This document shows positions 58,581 through 64,000 of a DNA stretch of 64,000 bases, one piece after another. The position numbers and the translations under genes were made by a program. Numbering within the stretch: position 1 is the first letter of the stretch; each line of letters starts with the position of its first letter. Source of the DNA: Streptomyces fumigatiscleroticus (lineage in GTDB: Bacteria; Actinomycetota; Actinomycetes; Streptomycetales; Streptomycetaceae); NCBI RefSeq assembly GCF_014647975.1, contig NZ_BMQF01000016.1, positions 62,001-126,000 on the forward strand. Reading direction: 5' to 3'. The notes beneath the pieces were generated by a model, which searched no databases, was not told the DNA's origin, and worked only from the letters and a program-made list of their open reading frames with translations.

Positions 58581-60557
58581 TTGCGAGATTCCGCCACCGG
58601 CTCCGGGCCCACGCCCGGTGCCAGACGTGTCCGCCGCGGAACCGCCGCGGCCGCGGCCGCGGCGGCGCTGCTGCTGCCGCTGCTCGGCGCGGCCCCGTCC
58701 ACCGCCCGGACCGCGCCGCCCTCGGCGGACGAGCTCCAGCGGGCGTTCGCCGCCGCGTCCGCCGAGTACCACGTGCCGCAGAGCGTGCTGCTGGGCGTCT
58801 CCTATCTCCAGTCCCGCTGGGACGGGCACGGCGGCGCGCCGAGCGTGACCGGCGGCTACGGCCCGATGCATCTCACCGACGCCCGTACCGCGCTGGCCGG
58901 GACACCGCACCACAGCGACGGCACCGAGGACGCCCGCGGCGACGACGCCCGCCCGGCCCCGCGCACCGGCACGAAGACGCCGGCGGACACCGCACCGCCG
59001 GCCCGCCTGGAGACGCTGCCGAAGGCCGCCGAGCTGACCGGGCTGAGCGCCGAGGAGCTGCGGAGCGACCCGGCCGCCAATGTGGCGGGCGGCGCCGCTC
59101 TGCTGGCCGCCGCCCAGCGGGAGCTGGGCGAACCGGCGAGCGCGGATCCGGCGGACTGGTACGGGGCGGTGGCCCGCTTCTCCGGCGCGGACGACACCGC
59201 GACGGCCGCGGCGTACGCCGACGACGTGTACGAGGTGATCCGCACCGGCCAGCGGCGCACCACCGACGCCGGGCAGCGGGTCGCCCTCGCCGCCCGCCCC
59301 GGCCTGGCCCCTCGGACCGGGCAGCTGAGACGCACGGGGCTGCGCACCGTCTCCGCCGACGGCACCGAGTGCCCGAGGTCGGTGCCGTGCGAGTGGGTCC
59401 CGGCGCCCTACGAGGAGTTCGGGGAGGGCGACTACGGCAACCACGACCTGGGCGACCGGCCCGCGTCCCAGTCCATCGACTACATCGTCATCCATGACAC
59501 GGAGGGCACCTGGGACGGGGTCCTCAATCTGGTGCAGGACCCCACCTATGTGTCGTGGAACTACACCCTCCGCTCCACCGACGGCCATGTCGCGCAGCAT
59601 GTGAAGGCCGAGGACGTGGCCTGGCACGCGGGCAACTGGTACGTCAACGCCAAGTCGATCGGTCTGGAGCACGAGGGGTTCCTGGCCGAACCGGACGCCT
59701 GGTACACCGAGGCGATGTACCGGTCGTCGGCGCGGCTGGTGAAGTACCTGGCGAAGAGGTACGACATCCCGCTGGACCGGCAGCACGTCCTCGGCCACGA
59801 CAACGTGCCGGGTCCGACCACCGGGACGATCCCCGGCATGCACACCGACCCGGGCCCGTACTGGGACTGGCGGCACTACTTCGAGCTGCTGGGCCGCCCC
59901 TTCGTGCCGACCGCCGGCCACCACGGCGGGCTGGTGACGATCCGCCCCGACTACACGGCGAACCAGCCGGAGTACACGGGCTGCGTCACCGCGGGCGAGC
60001 CGTGCGCGTCCCACGGCTCCGGCGAGGTGCGGCTGTACTCCGACCACGACGAGAACTCGCCCCTGATCAAGGACATCGGCCTGGGCACGACCCCGACGAC
60101 CGGGGTCAACGACCTGTCCTCACGGGTCTCCACCGGCCAGCAGTTCGCGGTCGCCGACCGCTGGTGCGACTGGACGGCGATCTGGTACCTCGGGCAGAAG
60201 GCGTGGTTCCGCAACCCGCACGAGCAGCCGGCGGCGGTGCCCGCGTCGGGCACGGTCGTGACCCCGAAGGAGGGCCTGGACGGCGTCCCGGTGTACGGGC
60301 GCGCCTATCCGGAGAAGGATGCCTATCCGGCCGGGGTGCCCGCGCAGGCGGTGTCCCCGCTGCCGTACACGCTGCCGAAGGGCCAGAAGTACGTGGTCGG
60401 CGGCAAGGTGCCGGGCGAGTACTACTACGCCGTCACCTTCACCGAGGACTCGCACCGGGTGGTGACCGGCGAGGACCTGTACTACGAGATCCAGTACGGC
60501 CACCGGGTCGCGTATGTGCGGGCCGCCGACGTGACGCTGCTGAACTCGGGGAGGTAG
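58581..60557 (+). CDS. Secreted N-acetylmuramoyl-L-alanine amidase (amidase_2/PGRP)
   Basis: 658 residues. Signal peptide with hydrophobic core 'GTAAAAAAAALLLPLLGAAP', then a helical N-terminal region that may hold a lytic-type module ('HVPQSVLLGVSYLQSRWDGH'). A zinc amidase at about 290-440 follows: 'SQSIDYIVIHDTEGTWDGVL', 'NWYVNAKSIGLEHEGFLAEP', 'RQHVLGHDNVPGPTTGTIPG' with the second zinc His. A C-terminal beta-rich domain follows. It cuts the amide bond between MurNAc and peptide. TTG 58581 has GGAGG 5 nt ahead. Confidence 0.92.
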   Translation: MRDSATGSGPTPGARRVRRGTAAAAAAAALLLPLLGAAPSTARTAPPSADELQRAFAAASAEYHVPQSVLLGVSYLQSRWDGHGGAPSVTGGYGPMHLTDARTALAGTPHHSDGTEDARGDDARPAPRTGTKTPADTAPPARLETLPKAAELTGLSAEELRSDPAANVAGGAALLAAAQRELGEPASADPADWYGAVARFSGADDTATAAAYADDVYEVIRTGQRRTTDAGQRVALAARPGLAPRTGQLRRTGLRTVSADGTECPRSVPCEWVPAPYEEFGEGDYGNHDLGDRPASQSIDYIVIHDTEGTWDGVLNLVQDPTYVSWNYTLRSTDGHVAQHVKAEDVAWHAGNWYVNAKSIGLEHEGFLAEPDAWYTEAMYRSSARLVKYLAKRYDIPLDRQHVLGHDNVPGPTTGTIPGMHTDPGPYWDWRHYFELLGRPFVPTAGHHGGLVTIRPDYTANQPEYTGCVTAGEPCASHGSGEVRLYSDHDENSPLIKDIGLGTTPTTGVNDLSSRVSTGQQFAVADRWCDWTAIWYLGQKAWFRNPHEQPAAVPASGTVVTPKEGLDGVPVYGRAYPEKDAYPAGVPAQAVSPLPYTLPKGQKYVVGGKVPGEYYYAVTFTEDSHRVVTGEDLYYEIQYGHRVAYVRAADVTLLNSGR

Positions 60558-60562
60558 CCGCC

Positions 60563-61060
60563 TCAGCCCTGCTGGAACAGCTCCGCCGGGAGGGGTTTCA
60601 GCAGGGCGTACAGGTCGTCGGTGATGGGCCGGTCCCAGGCGGCGATGGTGACCAGGACATGGTCGCTGCGGTCGAACTGCACGCAGGAGATCCGGCTCTC
60701 GGAGAGCTTCAGGCGGCGCACGATCAGCAGGTTGTCGCCCTGCATCACCGGCATGTCCTCGCTGCCGACGACGGTCACCTCCTCGTCGTTCTCCAGCGCC
60801 AGCAGCAGCTGGGCCACCTCGAACGGCACCTGGCCCTCGGGCACGTCACGGGCCGGGGAGCCCTCCGGCAGATTGCCGATGATCATCGCGGGGCCGCGGC
60901 CGCCGAACAGGTCGTAGCGCAGGAACACGCCCTGGCAGGTGCCGTCGGGCGCGGGCAGCAGACCGGCGCCCAGATTGCCGGGCCAGTCACCCGGGTCCAT
61001 GGCCAGTACGTCGAAGTCGGGCCCGGCGGGTGTGGCGCTGCGGCGGCGGAGGAACGACAT
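60563..61060 (-). CDS. Conserved protein of unknown function
   Basis: 165 residues, soluble. 'LAMDPGDWPGNLGAGLLPAP', 'FGGRGPAMIIGNLPEGSPAR', 'QVPFEVAQLLLALENDEEVT' and 'LSESRISCVQFDRSDHVLVT'. No named family recognised. ATG 61060. Its stop lies 6 bp from the convergent amidase stop. Confidence 0.65.
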   Translation of the reverse strand: MSFLRRRSATPAGPDFDVLAMDPGDWPGNLGAGLLPAPDGTCQGVFLRYDLFGGRGPAMIIGNLPEGSPARDVPEGQVPFEVAQLLLALENDEEVTVVGSEDMPVMQGDNLLIVRRLKLSESRISCVQFDRSDHVLVTIAAWDRPITDDLYALLKPLPAELFQQG

Positions 61061-61334
61061 GCCGCCATGGTACGTGCCCGGGCCCGCCGGACGGCGTGCG
61101 GGCGGTATCCCCGTTCCGGCCCGGTCGCCGCCTACGTGCCGGGCGGCCCACTCCTCCGGCGGGGCCGGTGGCACCAGGACGCCGAGCCGGTCGCCGGACC
61201 GCGAACGGCACCCCGAGGCCGATGCCTCGCCGGGTGCTTGCCGGGTGTGGACGGACCACGGGCAGGCGGCGACCACACAGGCCGGCCATCACCCGGGGTC
61301 CGGGCCCGGCGGGTCCGTCGCCGTGGATCTCGCG

Positions 61335-61481
61335 GCCGGGACGCCGCACCACGACGACGGGGCGCTCGGCGTCGCGGGCGGCGGCGAGCCCGGTGGAGCC
61401 GAGCAGCAGGCCGGCGAAGCCGCCGCGGCCACGCCAGCCGAGCACCGGCTGTGCCCAGGCGGCGTACCGCCGCACACGCAC
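61335..61481 (-). pseudogene. Remnant of a universal stress protein C-terminus
   Basis: A minus-strand stretch reads 'GWRGRGGFAGLLLGSTGLAA' then 'RPVVVVRRPG'. This is the C-terminal ATP-binding motif (G-x2-G-x9-G-S) and last strand of a universal stress protein. The N-terminal two thirds and any start codon with a ribosome site are absent, and the frame continues only as low-complexity sequence. The rest of 61061-61626 holds nothing else recognisable. Confidence 0.5.
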
Positions 61482-61626
61482 CGCACCGCCCGGAGGGGCG
61501 CCGCGCCTGCGGGCGGCGCCGGCGGTCCGCTCCGGGGCGCGCAGGCCGGCCGCTCATGGTCACGTGTCCGGGAAAATGGCGGGAACACCCCCGATCGGCG
61601 GTCGGCTCCTGTCCGCCGCCGGCGCT

Positions 61627-61869
61627 TCAGGTGAGGTCGAACTCCCCTTCGCGTGCTCCTGACACGAAAGCCCCCCATTCCGCCGGTGTGAAGATCAGGG
61701 ATGGGCTTTCCGGGCGGGCACTGTTCCGCATGGCGATGAACCCCTCGATGAAGGCGATCTGGACATCCCCCAGGCCCCGGCTGCTGGACTGCCACTGCGC
61801 GTTGCTGAGGTCCAGCTCCGGCTTGTCCCAGCCCGTGAGCGGGCGCTGTTGGGTGGTGCTCTCGGCCAC
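61627..61869 (-). CDS. DUF397 domain protein
   Basis: 80 residues. 'GWDKPELDLSNAQWQSSSRG' and 'VQIAFIEGFIAMRNSARPES' followed by 'IFTPAEWGAFVSGAREGEFD' show the DUF397 pattern W-x-S-S and V-A-x-R-D-S (here I-A-M-R-N-S). DUF397 proteins usually sit beside an XRE regulator of the Scr1/BldB-WhiJ type and act as its antagonist. The nearest XRE genes here belong to a different class, so this one looks unpaired. GTG 61869 with AGGAG 7 nt upstream. Confidence 0.88.
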   Translation of the reverse strand: MAESTTQQRPLTGWDKPELDLSNAQWQSSSRGLGDVQIAFIEGFIAMRNSARPESPSLIFTPAEWGAFVSGAREGEFDLT

Positions 61870-62014
61870 GTCCGTGCTCCTCCCGATTCGTCGTCCGCGG
61901 CCAGCCTAGCGATCGACTTCGACCGCCAACAGGCCACGTGGCGAGGACCTTTCGGGACCACGGGCGCCGTTCGGGCACCGCGGGACCGGCGGGCCGCGCG
62001 GGGACCCGGCGTGC

Positions 62015-62806
62015 TCAGCCCGTGAAGCAGATCTCGCGGCCGTCCGCCGGGATCAGGCAGACGCGGGCGTCGCGCGGGTCGTCCGCCGGGTCCAGCCCCG
62101 TCATCGGGGTCGACAGATAGGCCTCGCGGTCCTTCGCGGTGTCGGCGCGGATCTCCTTGCGGGGCGCGCCCGGCAGCACGAGCGCGACCCGGTCGCCGCG
62201 GTGCAGACGGGTGGCCCGCGCCCACACGGCACGGCAGGCGGCGCCGTCGCGGAGCTCCACCCGGCGTCCGCCCCCGGCGGTGCGCTCGGCCAGCGTCGCG
62301 ACCATCGCCCGGCCTCCGCACCCCATCTCGACCGGGTCCCGTCCCTCGCAGCCGCGGCCCGTGCAGCCGGGCCCGGCGCGGAACGTCACCGGGTCACCGG
62401 CGGCGGGCCGGGACGGCGGGTCCGCCTCTCCCCCGCCGGACACGACGGCGGCGGCGAGCAGGGCCGCCGACAGCAGGACGGCGGACAGCACGGCCGCCGC
62501 GCCGGCCGCGTGGCGCACGCCCCGGCCGGACCGGGGCGCGGCGGGCGGCTTCGGCGCGGACCGGGCCCGCCCGCTCCACCGGGCGTCCGCCAGCTCCCAC
62601 AGCGCCAGCAGCCGTTCCGGCCGTACCCGCGCCGCCCGGCACAGCGCCTCGACGGCGGCGCGCGGGACGGGCTGGGTGCCGCCCAGATAGCGCGCCCACG
62701 AGGACTTGCTGTAGGGCGTGCGCCGGGCGAGCTGTGCCAGGCTCAGGCCCGCCGCGTCCCGGATCTCGCGCATCCGGCCGGCCAGCCGGGCCGCCTCGGG
62801 GCTCAC
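62015..62806 (-). CDS. XRE-type HTH membrane protein with DUF2690 domain
   Basis: 263 residues. HTH at 5-75 ('RMREIRDAAGLSLAQLARRT', 'SKSSWARYLGGTQPVPRAAV', 'LCRAARVRPERLLALWELAD'), a membrane helix near 100-125 ('AVLSAVLLSAALLAAAVVSG'), then an exported part with Cys-rich 'GPGCTGRGCEGRDPVEMGCG' of the DUF2690 family. GTG 62806 overlaps the TGA of the upstream gene by 4 bp (GTGA), so the two are coupled. Likely an intracellular regulator joined to an outside sensing domain. Confidence 0.85.
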   Translation of the reverse strand: MSPEAARLAGRMREIRDAAGLSLAQLARRTPYSKSSWARYLGGTQPVPRAAVEALCRAARVRPERLLALWELADARWSGRARSAPKPPAAPRSGRGVRHAAGAAAVLSAVLLSAALLAAAVVSGGGEADPPSRPAAGDPVTFRAGPGCTGRGCEGRDPVEMGCGGRAMVATLAERTAGGGRRVELRDGAACRAVWARATRLHRGDRVALVLPGAPRKEIRADTAKDREAYLSTPMTGLDPADDPRDARVCLIPADGREICFTG

Positions 62807-63588
62807 GAGCGCAGCTCCCGCCAGGTGTCGGGGCCGACGATGCCGTCCGGTACGAGTCCTCGCCGCTGCTGGAAGGCGCGCGCCGCCCGGCCGGTCCGTT
62901 CGCCGTAGACACCGTCGGTGCGCCCGCTGTCGAAGCCGTGGTGGCGCAGCAGGCACTGGGCCTCCACCACCTCCCACCCGGTGCTGCCCCGGTCCAGCAG
63001 CGCGTCGCGGCTGGTGGAGTACCCGGCGTACAGGCCGCCCGCGCGGCGTTCGACGCCGTCGCAGCCATAGGTTGCTCCGGTGCTGAAGGCGGCGGCGCCC
63101 GGCGGCGTGCCGCACACGTCCGGAGTGCCGGTGTGCTGCCGCCAGGCGGCGCCGGCCAGGAACCCGGCGCCGAACACCACGAGCACGGCGGCGGCCGCTC
63201 CCGCCAGGGCCGCGCGCGGTACCCGCCGCGGCCGGTCCGTCCGGGCGGCGGCGGACCCCGGCCGCCGGCCGCGGAGCGGGCGACGCGCCGGCCGGTCCGT
63301 CTCCCCGGCGGGTTCCGGCCGCTCGGGACGGGCCGCCTCCGCCACCTCGTGCAGCACCAGCAGCCGTTCCGCTGCTGTGCCGCTCACCCGGGCCAGCTCC
63401 TCGACGGCGCCGCGCGGCACCGGTTTCTTGCCGTTGAGGTACCGCTCCCAGGAGGAGGAGCTGTACGACGTCTTCGCCGCCAGCGCCGCCAGGCTCCATC
63501 CTCCGCGGTCCTTCAGCCGCCGCAGCTGGGCGACGAGCTGCCGTTCGGTGTCGTCGAGGGAGGCGGGCAGTTCCTTCCAGCGCGTCAT
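62803..63588 (-). CDS. XRE-type HTH membrane protein with peptidoglycan-binding domain
   Basis: 261 residues, same plan as its partner. HTH at 10-80 ('LKDRGGWSLAALAAKTSYSS', 'SSWERYLNGKKPVPRGAVEE'), membrane helix near 130-150 ('AALAGAAAAVLVVFGAGFLA'), and an exported part ending in a PG_binding_1 domain ('EAQCLLRHHGFDSGRTDGVY', 'RTGRAARAFQQRRGLVPDGI', 'VGPDTWREL'). ATG 63588 with GGAAGAG upstream. With the DUF2690 partner it suggests cell-wall sensing linked to gene control. Confidence 0.87.
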   Translation of the reverse strand: MTRWKELPASLDDTERQLVAQLRRLKDRGGWSLAALAAKTSYSSSSWERYLNGKKPVPRGAVEELARVSGTAAERLLVLHEVAEAARPERPEPAGETDRPARRPLRGRRPGSAAARTDRPRRVPRAALAGAAAAVLVVFGAGFLAGAAWRQHTGTPDVCGTPPGAAAFSTGATYGCDGVERRAGGLYAGYSTSRDALLDRGSTGWEVVEAQCLLRHHGFDSGRTDGVYGERTGRAARAFQQRRGLVPDGIVGPDTWRELRS

Positions 63589-63910
63589 GTTCTCTTCCCC
63601 GTACGCGTGTGAAGTCGCCGTCGTGGCCGTCATGGACATGGACGCCCGCTGCCGGGGTCCGCGGTTCCGGCCGGAGGCGGTCATGGCCGCATTCCACCCG
63701 TCCGGCGTACCACCGTCTTGTCAGGGGACGCGACGTCCCAGCAGGTCAGGGTGTGGGCCGTCCCATGCGCCACCGGTCCGCCGGTCTTCGCTGGCCGGGG
63801 CCGGATCCCGCCGGGCAGTGTCGGTGGGTGTCACCAGGGAGCGCCGGACGCGGCGCGGGGCTCCGGCCCGCCCGCCCGCTCCCGTCACCCCATTCGGAGA
63901 GGAACCGGAC

Positions 63911-64000
63911 ATGACTCTGCGCAGGACCTTCGCACTCGCGGCCGTCTCCGGCGCGCTCGGCACCGGCCTGGTGCTGGGCTCGGTCGGCAGCGCCTCGGCG
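63911..64000 (+). CDS. Secreted protein, N-terminal fragment cut by window edge
   Basis: Thirty codons to the end of the window with no stop. The start 'TLRRTFALAAVSGALGTGLV' followed by 'GSVGSASA' is a clear Sec signal peptide ending A-S-A. ATG 63911 with GGAGAGGA 8 nt upstream. The mature protein lies beyond the window. Confidence 0.7.
   Translation, partial: MTLRRTFALAAVSGALGTGLVLGSVGSASA

Noticed and set aside
61627..62806. Classical DUF397-XRE (Scr1/BldB-like) regulatory pair
   Set aside because: The adjacent XRE protein has a membrane helix and DUF2690 tail, not the DUF5753-type domain of DUF397 partners.
1..64000. tRNA, rRNA, IS element or prophage
   Set aside because: No cloverleaf, rRNA block, transposase motif or flanking inverted repeats were seen in reading; short tRNAs could still be missed without a covariance-model scan.

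Overview
This window is high-GC chromosomal DNA from a Streptomyces species. The evidence is the GC-rich third codon positions, frequent GTG/TTG starts, an SsgA-like protein, EshA/encapsulin with 2-methylisoborneol genes, a clpP3-clpP4-popR locus, an NsdB-like protein, LitR/LitS-type light regulators and a streptophobe-type membrane protein. From memory, the content between clpP3/clpP4 and the NsdB-like gene resembles the right chromosome arm of S. coelicolor. No rRNA, tRNA, CRISPR array or intact insertion sequence was recognised.

Layout. 1-8300: a cut-off serine hydrolase start, then housekeeping-type and accessory enzymes (F420-type LLM oxidoreductase, SsgA-like protein, aldo/keto reductase, FAD monooxygenase, SRPBCC protein, RNase HI with a C-terminal zinc-ribbon-like tail, VOC protein, zinc alcohol dehydrogenase). 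8672-12530: the most notable locus, an operon for a Family 2B encapsulin shell carrying a cyclic-nucleotide-binding domain, 2-methylisoborneol synthase with a long disordered N-terminus, and geranyl diphosphate C2-methyltransferase. Together these would make the earthy odorant 2-methylisoborneol inside a protein compartment. 14100-16100: clpP3-clpP4, two abutting palindromes in front of them, and divergent-acting PopR with a C-terminal Ala-Ala. 16147-19651: DinB protein, a SigB-family sigma factor, an RsbW-like kinase and two PRC-barrel proteins. 21692-31625: aldo/keto reductases, LysR, adenosine deaminase, three STAS proteins that all lack the usual phospho-serine, and a secreted GH19 chitinase with DasR-like sites.

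33254-38891 is an organosulfur-scavenging operon on the minus strand (SfnG-like, DszC/SfnB-like, FMN reductase, SfnB-like, SsuD-like). It is preceded by a 27-residue leader peptide ending in Cys-Cys, and a LysR gene sits divergently. 40382-46733 combines a 5'-truncated MMPL transporter, a DNA photolyase, a LitQ-like flavin oxidoreductase, a B12-binding MerR regulator (LitR), an ECF sigma factor (LitS) and a short zinc-finger anti-sigma candidate: a light-response module with no carotenoid genes in this window. 46800-64000 holds an ArsR-SRPBCC fusion, deaminase, secreted tripeptidyl-peptidase-like hydrolase, asparagine synthase, Gfo/Idh/MocA oxidoreductase, PAS-PP2C phosphatase, NsdB-like regulator, phosphotransferase, a secreted amidase, a DUF397 protein and a pair of membrane-anchored XRE-type proteins.

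The recurring theme is stress and developmental signalling: a SigB-family sigma factor, an RsbW-like kinase, three STAS proteins, a PP2C phosphatase and three promoter matches to the SigB-type consensus are spread over the same 55 kb.
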